Source: Spirochaetia bacterium (GTDB lineage: Bacteria > Spirochaetota > Spirochaetia > Sphaerochaetales > Sphaerochaetaceae). From it: a DNA stretch of 8,352 bases. The notes below the pieces were generated by a model. That model was not told the DNA's origin. It saw only the letters and a program-made list of their open reading frames with translations, and did not search any database. The stretch is taken from contig CAAGIP010000048.1 of assembly GCA_900769955.1 (NCBI GenBank), forward strand, positions 1-8,352. The letters run 5' to 3'. This document shows, piece after piece, positions 1-4,547 of the stretch. Made by a program: the position numbers and the translations under genes. Positions within the stretch are counted from its first letter, which is position 1; the number at the start of each line of letters is the position of its first letter.

Positions 1-1
1 C

Positions 2-130
2 ACATGGAAGCAGGACCTCGTGGTCTGTGCCGCACTCTATGCAGCAGTTCCGATGCTTTACAAGCCCGGCGATAAGACGGAAAGTGCAACTTCCTTCCGT
101 CAGGAGCTTACGGGAAACGACATTAAATAA
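2..130 (+). CDS. C-terminal end of an unrecognised protein (5' end outside window)
   Basis: An open frame enters from the left edge and gives 42 residues (starting TWKQDLVVCA, ending QELTGNDIK) before TAA at 128-130. The first half is hydrophobic and Ala/Val-rich, the second half polar. I do not recognise the family, and no catalytic motif is visible in this fragment. The stop codon ends exactly one base before the left inverted repeat of the insertion sequence. Either the natural end of the gene sits at the insertion point, or the insertion supplied a premature end; the sequence alone does not decide. A phage or plasmid gene is possible given the neighbouring toxin-nuclease-like remnant, but that is a guess. 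Confidence 0.45.
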   Translation, partial: TWKQDLVVCAALYAAVPMLYKPGDKTESATSFRQELTGNDIK

Positions 131-148
131 TTCGACCTGTGCGGTTAA
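131..148 (+). repeat. Left terminal inverted repeat of the IS
   Basis: TTCGACCTGTGCGGTTAA is the exact reverse complement of 2039-2056. The match stops on both sides: the outer neighbour is A here and T (as reverse complement) on the right, and the inner bases also differ. This defines the element's tips. Confidence 0.9.
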
Positions 149-179
149 AATGTAGGTAATCAAAACTATCAGATATCAG

Positions 180-205
180 CCACCCCAAGAGTGAGGGTGG
201 TTTTT
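180..205 (+). terminator. Inward-facing terminator near the IS left end
   Basis: CCACCC (180-185) pairs with GGGTGG (195-200) over a 9-nt loop and is followed by TTTTT. It would stop plus-strand transcripts coming in from the flanking gene before they reach the transposase ORFs. The loop and stem length are modest, so efficiency is unknown. Confidence 0.65.
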
Positions 206-235
206 CATGCTCTGCAGGGATGTCTCATTTCACTT

Positions 236-250
236 AAACTAGTATAGTTT
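236..250. repeat. Palindrome upstream of the IS promoter (operator-like)
   Basis: AAACTA and TAGTTT form a perfect 6-bp inverted repeat around GTA. It lies in the AT-rich leader between the terminator and the likely -10 box. It could bind a regulator or the transposase, or be chance in AT-rich DNA. Confidence 0.3.
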
Positions 251-276
251 ATCTAGTATTATCTTATTTTATTATC

Positions 277-282
277 TATAAT
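277..282 (+). promoter_or_regulatory. Likely -10 box of the IS transcript
   Basis: A perfect TATAAT lies 34 bp upstream of the first IS ORF within a very AT-rich stretch (236-310). No good TTGACA-like -35 is present at 16-18 bp spacing, so the promoter is probably weak, as is usual for IS transposase promoters. Confidence 0.4.
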
Positions 283-315
283 ATTCATCAGTTACTTTTA
301 TAGTATGGTAAGGCA

Positions 316-534
316 ATGTTTCTGAAAGCGGTACCTGATAACAGAAATGGAAAGGATGGGTGTTACTGTTCCCTCGTTGAATCGAAATGGGAGAACGGCA
401 AGTCAGCTCATGTCGTGAAGGCAAATCTTGGATTCATTTCATCCGAACGTCTTCCCTATCTCAGGGCCGCTTTTGCCAAAGGGGATCCCGAAGCCGTACT
501 GCTTAAGGAAAAATCAAAACTGAGGAAGGACTGA
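316..534 (+). CDS. Small IS-encoded protein like the N-terminus of IS1634-type transposases
   Basis: This 72-aa ORF opens with MFLKAVPDNRNGK and continues with SLVESKW, ENGKSAHVVKANLGF. That pattern (short beta strands with 'SLVES..ENGK..+.VK..LG') resembles the first 50-70 residues of IS1634/IS4-group transposases. No DDE catalytic residues follow, so it cannot be a transposase alone. It ends 4 nt before the next ORF, whose Shine-Dalgarno lies inside its last codons, which suggests coupled translation. A weak TAAGG sits just upstream of its ATG. Role is inferred only: perhaps a DNA-binding or regulatory accessory protein of the element. It could also be a fragment captured from another IS. 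Confidence 0.6.
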   Translation: MFLKAVPDNRNGKDGCYCSLVESKWENGKSAHVVKANLGFISSERLPYLRAAFAKGDPEAVLLKEKSKLRKD

Positions 535-538
535 TAAT

Positions 539-796
539 ATGGCAAAGCTCACATTCATCGCAAGAATCACTGATGAGAACGGAAAGATAATCGAAAGGGA
601 GGTTGAGACAGACATTCCGGGTACTGATAAGATGGATTACAGTTCAATGGATACATTCCTGAAAACACTGGACAATGCGGAGCGACCTCTTCTGAAGGCA
701 CGCAATAAAATCGGTAAGGATGTTCTTGAAGCCTACCTTGATGAAGCCACCGGCGGTGGCAAAAAAGGGGCTTCGGATACAGTGAAAAAGAAGTAG
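539..796 (+). CDS. IS ORF B: probable N-terminal part of the transposase (zero frame of a -1 frameshift)
   Basis: This 85-aa ORF is preceded by a GAGGAAGG Shine-Dalgarno (within 516-530). It starts MAKLTFIARITDENGK, then a helical segment (about residues 35-70, DTFLKTLDNAERPLL...LEAYLDEA), and ends in a Gly/Lys-rich tail. ISKra4-type transposases have a comparable helical 'FE..L...LL..LE.YL' segment ahead of the catalytic domain, so this looks like the missing front of the downstream transposase rather than a separate protein. Its last 50 bases overlap an open -1 frame (745-796) that continues without a stop into the transposase. A separate regulatory role for the short product, as in other frameshifting IS, is possible. 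Confidence 0.65.
   Translation: MAKLTFIARITDENGKIIEREVETDIPGTDKMDYSSMDTFLKTLDNAERPLLKARNKIGKDVLEAYLDEATGGGKKGASDTVKKK
761..770 (+). promoter_or_regulatory. Candidate -1 frameshift (or slippage) site
   Basis: AAAAAAGGGG is read as AAA AAA GGG in ORF B. Frame -1 is open from 745 (after stops at 739-744) through the transposase stop at 2035, while ORF B stops at 794-796. Thus a -1 shift anywhere in 745-796 fuses the two, and the A6 run lies inside this window. The run is offset from the classic A_AAA_AAG register, so slippage could occur at AAA-AAA, at AAA-GGG, or during transcription. Confidence 0.5.
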
Positions 797-849
797 AAGC
801 CGAGACCGGAAGGCTTAAGACTCAGCTTCCCCATACCGTTATAAAGGGC

Positions 850-2037
850 ATGAAGGTCAAGGGTAAGGTATATGCGCTTACATTCACCGAACTGTACTGC
901 CTGATGATAACGGACGTCAGCTACAGGAAATGCTCACTGCTGCTGAACAGAACCCTTAACAGACCGGATGAAGACGGAATATGTTTCAGAACCCTTAAGG
1001 ATTATGCACTCCGTATTGGTGCAGGCATAGACAGGGCAATGACGGAGGATGCAGAGGAAATACTTGCATCTCATGGGTTTGATCCCGATACCGGGCTTCC
1101 CGTTCAGCCTGAGATGCTGGATAAGGGACTGACGGAACCTGCCGTAAATGCGGATGCTGACTTCTCCCGTGAAAAAAAGAAGAAGGTGCTTGAAGAGTAC
1201 AACAGCCGTTTTGCCGATGACGAACCGAATCAGATCAGAGACGACGGATACAGCATCTCATGCGAGAAAAATCCTTCATCCTGTGTATACATAAGTGTGG
1301 ATGACATAGGTGTCAAAAGGCAGAAGGAATCGCGTAAGGAAGGGTATGTGAAGGAGCAGAAGACGGTAAGGAACACCGTGATACACATATCCTGTGAATC
1401 GAAGTCATACGTCATTACCGCATACGGAATGGATAAGGCCTTCAGGCTGCTGATGGCATTCCTGCTCCGCAATGACCTGTTGAAGGACCGTGAACTCGTT
1501 TTCCTTACTGACGGTGCAGGCGATATCAGATGCTGCATCGGCAGGTTCTTCAGTTTCAGGCCATATACCATTCATCTCGACTGGTTCCATGTGGCAAAGA
1601 AATGCAGGGAGTTCATAAGCCAGGCGTTAAAGGGAACGGCAAAGTCAAAGAAGGTGATAATACAGAAAGTCCTGAAACTGCTATGGCGGGGAAGGATTGA
1701 CGACATCATCACCTATCTTGACGGCTTTTCCCAATCTTCCGTGAAGTGTGAGGAGAAGATGACGGAAATGAAGGATTATCTGAACAGGAAAAGGGAATAC
1801 ATTCCATGCTATGCATTCAGGAAGCTGATGAATCTGGTAACATCATCAAACAGGGTTGAGAAAGCAAACGACATCGTTGTTGGCAGGAGGGAAAAGCATA
1901 ACGGCATGAGCTGGGTTCCTGATGGGAGTTCATGTCTTGCCCTGATAAAGGCTGCCATGTTCAATGAGGAAAAGGATGTATGGATGAGCTCCAGGAAGCT
2001 TCATTTCTCACTCGTTGACAGGAAAAAGGCTGCTTAA
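850..2037 (+). CDS. DDE transposase catalytic ORF (ISKra4/ISLre2-like)
   Basis: 395 aa from the ATG at 850. Probable catalytic acidic residues are D151 (in VYISVDDIG), D221 (FLTDGAGD) and E337 (NRVEKAND). LDWFH at 243-247 and the RREKHNGMSW block at 346-355 match the conserved segments flanking the RNase-H-fold core in ISKra4/UPF0236-type transposases. The ATG at 850 has only a weak AGGG ahead of it. The frame is open upstream to 745 and overlaps ORF B, so the main product is likely an ORF B-transposase fusion of about 485 residues made by a -1 shift. The frame is intact to a TAA one base before the right inverted repeat. Cut-and-paste transposition is expected from the family, not shown here. 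Confidence 0.85.
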   Translation: MKVKGKVYALTFTELYCLMITDVSYRKCSLLLNRTLNRPDEDGICFRTLKDYALRIGAGIDRAMTEDAEEILASHGFDPDTGLPVQPEMLDKGLTEPAVNADADFSREKKKKVLEEYNSRFADDEPNQIRDDGYSISCEKNPSSCVYISVDDIGVKRQKESRKEGYVKEQKTVRNTVIHISCESKSYVITAYGMDKAFRLLMAFLLRNDLLKDRELVFLTDGAGDIRCCIGRFFSFRPYTIHLDWFHVAKKCREFISQALKGTAKSKKVIIQKVLKLLWRGRIDDIITYLDGFSQSSVKCEEKMTEMKDYLNRKREYIPCYAFRKLMNLVTSSNRVEKANDIVVGRREKHNGMSWVPDGSSCLALIKAAMFNEEKDVWMSSRKLHFSLVDRKKAA

Positions 2038-2038
2038 G

Positions 2039-2056
2039 TTAACCGCACAGGTCGAA
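2039..2056 (-). repeat. Right terminal inverted repeat of the IS
   Basis: TTAACCGCACAGGTCGAA is the perfect 18-bp inverted copy of 131-148. It begins only one base after the transposase stop codon (2035-2037), so the coding region fills the element almost to its right tip. Confidence 0.9.
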
Positions 2057-2057
2057 A

Positions 2058-2480
2058 ATTTTTAAAGTTGATTTCATCGAAAGTCATCCGTATTACAAAA
2101 GTACCAGGGTCAACGTGAAGCACTATCCGATGGAATGTGGTAAAGAAGAGGCGTTTTTCCATACGACCTGCAAAGACTATACTGGAGGAGGTGAACGAGT
2201 TCCCGATTTCAGGCGATGTGAAAGAATTCGATGGATTCGTGCTTTCATCGAGAGCTACGGCTGTGATCCGACCCAGTGTGAGGACTGCAAGGGCGTAAAA
2301 GTATGGAATGAGCCTTACAAGAGCAAAACTCGCGTTCATCTGCTCCTCGAAGAAGAGAGATACATGGTAGTCCTTGAAGAGCGCAAAGGATATTATCTGC
2401 TGATCACAGCTTTTTATCTCGACTATGATAATGCTCTTAAGAAGCAACTCAAGCACTACGAGCAGTACCGAATCACATAA
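2058..2480 (+). pseudogene. 5'-truncated BECR/PBECR-like toxin-nuclease-type gene
   Basis: The frame is open from the right IS tip to TAA at 2478. It reads KVDFIESHPYY, then EAFFHTTCKDYTG, then a basic RRCERIRWIRAFIE helix, then RVHLLLEEERYMVVLEERKG, YYLLITAFYLDYDN and a charged tail. The strand pattern ending in 'Y.LLITA+Y' plus a Lys-rich helix resembles Barnase-EndoU-ColicinE5-RelE (BECR/PBECR) nuclease domains found in phage and mobile-element proteins. The upstream side of the frame enters the IS inverted repeat and meets a stop at 2040-2042, so the native start is missing. GTG at 2115 could restart translation but would drop the conserved DFIESHPYY segment. Probably inactivated by the IS. 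The family call is by eye. Confidence 0.55.
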
Positions 2481-2490
2481 TCGATTGTTT

Positions 2491-2529
2491 GTCAATATGA
2501 TTTTAAGGGATTTTTTAAATCCTATTGAC
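2491..2529 (+). terminator. Hairpin after the truncated nuclease-like gene
   Basis: GGATTT (2508-2513) pairs with AAATCC (2517-2522) over a TTT loop, and GTCAATA (2491-2497) pairs with TATTGAC (2523-2529) outside it. The structure starts 10 bases after the stop at 2480. No U-tract follows, so termination strength is doubtful. Confidence 0.35.
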
Positions 2530-2590
2530 TGACATCCAAATCAAAGATATAGTAAAAGTAACTCATCTGCCATGTGTAGAAGGAGTCTTC

Positions 2591-2620
2591 GAAGACGTCT
2601 TGTTCATTCAAGGCGTCTTC
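2591..2620. repeat. Strong 12-bp stem-loop in the intergenic region
   Basis: GAAGACGTCTTG pairs with CAAGGCGTCTTC (one G-T wobble) over the loop TTCATT. The 5' arm also overlaps the palindrome GTCTTCGAAGAC at 2585-2596, giving alternative folds. TGTTATT follows, only a poor terminator tail. It could be a terminator for the upstream gene, an RNA processing signal or a protein-binding palindrome. Confidence 0.5.
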
Positions 2621-2666
2621 TGTTATTCCGAAGCACTTTTTGCACCTTCTCTTTTCGGAGTTAACA

Positions 2667-2695
2667 TTGAATCAATGGATGTCTAAAACTATAAT
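2667..2695 (+). promoter_or_regulatory. Sigma70-type promoter
   Basis: TTGAAT (2667-2672) and a perfect TATAAT (2690-2695) are separated by exactly 17 bp, so a start near 2702 is expected. No convincing gene follows for at least 150 bp on this strand, which points to a non-coding RNA. Confidence 0.6.
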
Positions 2696-2701
2696 TGTAA
2701 C

Positions 2702-2822
2702 TAATGGATTTCCCTTGCTTCAGGAGACTTTGTAAAGCTTCAGAAACATATTTTACAATATAAATTGTACCTTACTGGTAAGACAAAAGGGACCGCTGTT
2801 TTATGGCGATCCCTTTCTTTAT
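2702..2822 (+). ncRNA. Candidate small RNA of about 120 nt
   Basis: The stretch runs from the predicted start of the 2667-2695 promoter to a hairpin with a U-rich tail at 2786-2822. It contains two copies of GCTTCAG (2717-2723, 2737-2743) and a small ACAAT/ATTGT hairpin. The only ORF is a 19-codon frame at 2704 with no leader for a ribosome-binding site. No similarity to 6S, 4.5S, tmRNA or RNase P RNA is apparent. Promoter plus terminator without a gene is the whole case; expression is not shown. Confidence 0.4.
2786..2822 (+). terminator. Intrinsic terminator closing the candidate small RNA
   Basis: AAAGGGA (2786-2792) pairs with TCCCTTT (2810-2816), and CGC (2794-2796) pairs with GCG (2806-2808) around one mismatch, followed by CTTTATCT. 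A longer alternative pairs TAAGAC and AAAAGG on the left (2779-2790) with CCTTTTGTGTCTTA on the right (ending 2837), so two mutually exclusive folds share the 5' arm. Confidence 0.55.
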
Positions 2823-2864
2823 CTCCTTTTGTGTCTTAATTTGCTTTGGACACTTCAGATCTCA

Positions 2865-3023
2865 TCAGCTTGCACTCCTGCTGTCTGACGGCATGTCATC
2901 CCTGAACTCGTTCTTGTGTTCTTCGTAGTTGAAGGGATAGCTGCAGAGGTCACTTCCAACCATTGAGCAGTATGCTTCGCCTGCATCAACGAGGATGTCC
3001 AAAAGGGTTCTTTTCTGTTTCAT
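2865..3023 (-). CDS. Unknown small protein, 52 aa
   Basis: The ATG at 3023 is chosen because a GGAGAC Shine-Dalgarno lies 6-9 bases upstream (3029-3034), although the frame stays open to an ATG at 3119. The peptide starts MKQKRTLLDILVDAGEAYC, then SMVGSDLCSYPFNYEEHK, and ends acidic and Ser-rich (DDMPSDSRSAS). It is amphipathic at the N-terminus, has two Cys (Cys-19 and Cys-27) and no obvious transmembrane span. I do not recognise it. It stands alone, with a 95-nt leader from the longer start and a palindrome at 3136-3155 upstream. A regulator, toxin-type peptide or small structural protein are all possible; nothing favours one. Confidence 0.5.
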   Translation of the reverse strand: MKQKRTLLDILVDAGEAYCSMVGSDLCSYPFNYEEHKNEFRDDMPSDSRSAS

Positions 3024-3135
3024 AAGTTGTCTCCTATGTCCCAAAATTTCTCCTGCCCACGGCGGGAGATTCGATGCGAACCGTCCCTGATCACTCAGAG
3101 ACTCCTGAATAAGACACATCTTATTCTTCTCTTCA

Positions 3136-3155
3136 AAACCGGTCGTTTCCGGTTT
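3136..3155. repeat. Palindrome upstream of the 52-aa gene (operator-like)
   Basis: AAACCGG (3136-3142) and CCGGTTT (3149-3155) form a perfect 7-bp inverted repeat with a TCGTTT spacer. No T-run follows on either strand, so it is not a typical terminator. It lies next to a TGATATAAT (3163-3171, plus strand) and so may be an operator. Confidence 0.4.
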
Positions 3156-3162
3156 ACGCCTC

Positions 3163-3171
3163 TGATATAAT
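3163..3171 (+). promoter_or_regulatory. Extended -10 motif facing the AT-rich gap
   Basis: TGATATAAT is a perfect extended -10 (TG-N-TATAAT) on the plus strand. No good -35 lies 17 bp upstream and no gene follows; the only ORF is 11 codons at 3213. It may be chance, or drive a short transcript antisense to the tRNA side. The rest of 3172-3351 is AT-rich with short hairpins (for example ATTTG-TATG-CAAAT near 3208-3221) and holds nothing else I can name. Confidence 0.25.
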
Positions 3172-3351
3172 ACCTTTTTTTAAGAACGTCCAGTGCAAAA
3201 CAGGAAATTTGTATGCAAATCATAAGAATTTACACATACTTAACGTAAATATTCAAATCAGTAACGGAATTATTTAATATCTAATACGTAATTCTTTATT
3301 CTACCGAAGTTTGTACACTGTAAAAACAATTAAGGAATACTATTTAGGGAC

Positions 3352-3374
3352 AAAAAAAGAGGCCTAAGCCTCTT
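3352..3374 (-). terminator. Intrinsic terminator of the tRNA-Val gene
   Basis: Read on the minus strand, AAGAGGC and GCCTCTT form a 7-bp stem over TTAG, followed by a run of seven T (3352-3358). It lies 11 bases past the tRNA 3' end, a textbook position for ending a single-gene tRNA transcript. Confidence 0.85.
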
Positions 3375-3384
3375 CCATTACCCA

Positions 3385-3456
3385 TGCGGGCGGGCAGGAT
3401 TGAACTGCCGACCCCATCCGTGTGAAGGATGTGCTCTCCCACTGAGCTACGCCCGC
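3385..3456 (-). tRNA. tRNA-Val, anticodon CAC
   Basis: A full 72-nt cloverleaf folds on the minus strand: acceptor GCGGGCG/CGCCCGC, D stem GCTC/GAGC, anticodon stem CATCC/GGATG with loop TTCACAC (anticodon CAC at 3422-3424), 5-nt variable loop, and T stem GGCAG/CTGCC with loop TTCAATC. The anticodon reads GUG. Discriminator base A (3385) fits valine tRNAs. CCA is not encoded (ATGG follows), so a CCA-adding enzyme is required. The 3' end points toward the IS-bearing region, the usual orientation for tRNA genes used as integration sites, but I found no duplicate of its 3' end in the window. Confidence 0.95.
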
Positions 3457-3487
3457 ATACTGACCATTTACGTCAGACAACAAAACT

Positions 3488-3516
3488 AATATAGACCAAT
3501 ATGGCCCAAAGTTCAA
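3488..3516 (-). promoter_or_regulatory. Promoter of the tRNA-Val gene
   Basis: Minus strand TTGAAC (-35, 3511-3516) and TATATT (-10, 3488-3493) have an exact 17-bp spacer. The expected start is near 3481, giving a 25-nt leader before the mature tRNA 5' end at 3456. Confidence 0.75.
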
Positions 3517-3522
3517 GGGTAT

Positions 3523-3542
3523 GGACGCATATTATTGCGCCC
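3523..3542 (-). terminator. Weak hairpin downstream of the TerB-like gene
   Basis: GGGCGCA (minus strand, 3536-3542) pairs with TGCGTCC (3523-3529) at six of seven positions over ATAATA. It falls between the TerB-like stop (3557) and the tRNA promoter. No T-run follows, so it may end the operon only weakly. Confidence 0.3.
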
Positions 3543-3556
3543 ACACACAGTACTTC

Positions 3557-4009
3557 CTATTTGATCAGCTGTCTGATCCAGGCCTTTTCCTTCATTGATA
3601 TCTTACCGTCAACCGCGCAGATGAGCATTATGACGATGATGATGTCAGCCTTAAGATCCTCGGAAAAGAGCCCGATGAGATCAACCATCTCGTCAACTCT
3701 CTTCTTCATTTCCTTATTGTCAGCCCTAAGTGACCTGAAAGCCTTTGCCGCATCATCATAGTTGAGTCCGTCACCGAGGAAAGCATGAAGCAGAGGATAG
3801 ACGAGTGCATATTCTTCCTCACTGAGCTTTCCGTCTGCCGCAATTGCACCATAGATAAATGAAGCAAAGATCTCGGCACCGGTGAGACCATCCTCACTGA
3901 ATGCCATTAAGACTGGAAGTATTGCCTCAGACTTCATTGCAAGAACATCAGCATACGTTTCAGCATCAATCTGTTCAAATTCCTTACAGAGTTTGTCAAA
4001 ATCCTTCAT
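3557..4009 (-). CDS. TerB-like (DjlA N-terminal fold) protein, 150 aa
   Basis: An all-helical small cytosolic protein with two copies of the acidic metal-site-like motif: AADGKLSEEE (57-66) and AVDGKISMKE (132-141). Such paired 'ADG.....E' motifs mark the TerB/DjlA-N (tellurite resistance TerB-like) fold, where acidic residues are thought to bind divalent metal. The length suits a stand-alone TerB-like domain. An AGGAG sequence precedes the ATG by about 9 bases. It follows the lipoprotein gene after 65 nt with no visible terminator and may be the last operon member. No other ter genes are nearby, so tellurite resistance should not be assumed; the role is unknown. Confidence 0.75.
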   Translation of the reverse strand: MKDFDKLCKEFEQIDAETYADVLAMKSEAILPVLMAFSEDGLTGAEIFASFIYGAIAADGKLSEEEYALVYPLLHAFLGDGLNYDDAAKAFRSLRADNKEMKKRVDEMVDLIGLFSEDLKADIIIVIMLICAVDGKISMKEKAWIRQLIK

Positions 4010-4074
4010 AATCTTTTTCTCCTTAATTCCAAATATCGCTGAATTATCTGAAAAGGCAAGGAGTATTTGCTGTA

Positions 4075-4545
4075 TCAGAATATCTGCTTTGTGAATGAAA
4101 GCAGGGTTTCCTTACCTACAGGGGAAGCGACCATCAGGGAATAGGAAAAGCCATCATGATGCCATACGGCACCGGAGAATAATTCTCCGTTTCCCCGGAG
4201 CGTGTATTCACCTTCGGTTATTACAGTGTCATAGTGGTTGTAGTCCCCGCTGATGTCCGCACTCCCCTTCTCCTTCCTGAGCCTGATCTCATCACCGTCA
4301 GCACTTTTGAAGATGACTTCAAGCATCCTGTCATCCGTTGCAGTCAGAACACGGTAGTGATGCTCACCGTACTCTTCCCCGAAAGAGGGAAGCGTTATGG
4401 AAAATCCTGCAAGTTTCTCTGCTTCGGAAAGTGATGGTGCATCGGTAAATGGATTTGCAAGACCTGCCACGGCACTCTTTTGATCACGTGTCGTGCAGGA
4501 GATTGTAATGACAAGTAAAAGTATTGCGATAATTGCTTTTCTCAT
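4075..4545 (-). CDS. Small lipoprotein, DUF4367-like
   Basis: 156 aa with a lipoprotein signal: MRK, a hydrophobic stretch (4-15), then S-C17 as the likely lipidated Cys. The -3 residue is Thr, so the lipobox is relaxed, as is common in spirochaetes. The mature part has the run 'GFSITLP' (48-53), 'MLEVIFKSADGDEIRLRK', 'KGSADISGDYNHY' (93-105) and 'AVWHHDGFSYSL' (126-137), which matches the pattern of DUF4367-type beta-rich domains. It probably sits on the periplasmic side of a membrane. Its ATG follows the tldE stop by 2 nt and its Shine-Dalgarno (AGGAAAG) overlaps the tldE end, so the two are co-translated. Function unknown. Confidence 0.75.
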   Translation of the reverse strand: MRKAIIAILLLVITISCTTRDQKSAVAGLANPFTDAPSLSEAEKLAGFSITLPSFGEEYGEHHYRVLTATDDRMLEVIFKSADGDEIRLRKEKGSADISGDYNHYDTVITEGEYTLRGNGELFSGAVWHHDGFSYSLMVASPVGKETLLSFTKQIF

Positions 4546-4547
4546 AA

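Larger units (their letters stand above)
131..2056 (+). mobile_element. Complete insertion sequence, 1,926 bp, DDE transposase with two small accessory ORFs
   Basis: The element is bounded by perfect 18-bp inverted repeats at 131-148 and 2039-2056 and carries three co-oriented ORFs (316-534, 539-796, 850-2037). The transposase has a D-D-E layout with a LDWFH segment and an RREKHNGMSW motif after the catalytic Glu, resembling the ISKra4/ISLre2 (UPF0236) group by eye. The left end has a terminator hairpin that would block outside transcription from entering the transposase genes, a common IS safeguard. Flanks share only AA (129-130 and 2057-2058), so no clear target duplication is seen. Reading frames look intact apart from a likely programmed frameshift, so the element may be active. 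Family name is uncertain. Confidence 0.85.

Noticed and set aside
2034..2495. A 153-codon minus-strand frame opposite the nuclease-like remnant
   Set aside because: It crosses the right IS inverted repeat, and the plus-strand frame gives a recognisable domain pattern; the minus frame gives none.
2704..2763. A 19-codon frame inside the candidate small RNA
   Set aside because: It starts within a few bases of the predicted transcription start, has no ribosome-binding site and no recognisable leader-peptide pattern.
2865..3023. The 52-aa gene as a TldD/TldE peptide substrate or RiPP precursor
   Set aside because: It is not in the tldD operon, has no clear leader/core split or modification enzyme nearby, and the only link is presence in the same window.
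3055..3095. Stretch GGCGGGAGATTCGATGCG looking like a tRNA T-arm or a copy of the tRNA-Val 3' end
   Set aside because: The supposed T stem does not pair, and the match to the real tRNA end breaks after six bases.
3024..3119. Longer 84-aa version of the small minus-strand gene starting at 3119
   Set aside because: The internal ATG at 3023 has a clear GGAGAC at good spacing, whereas the ATG at 3119 has no comparably placed site.
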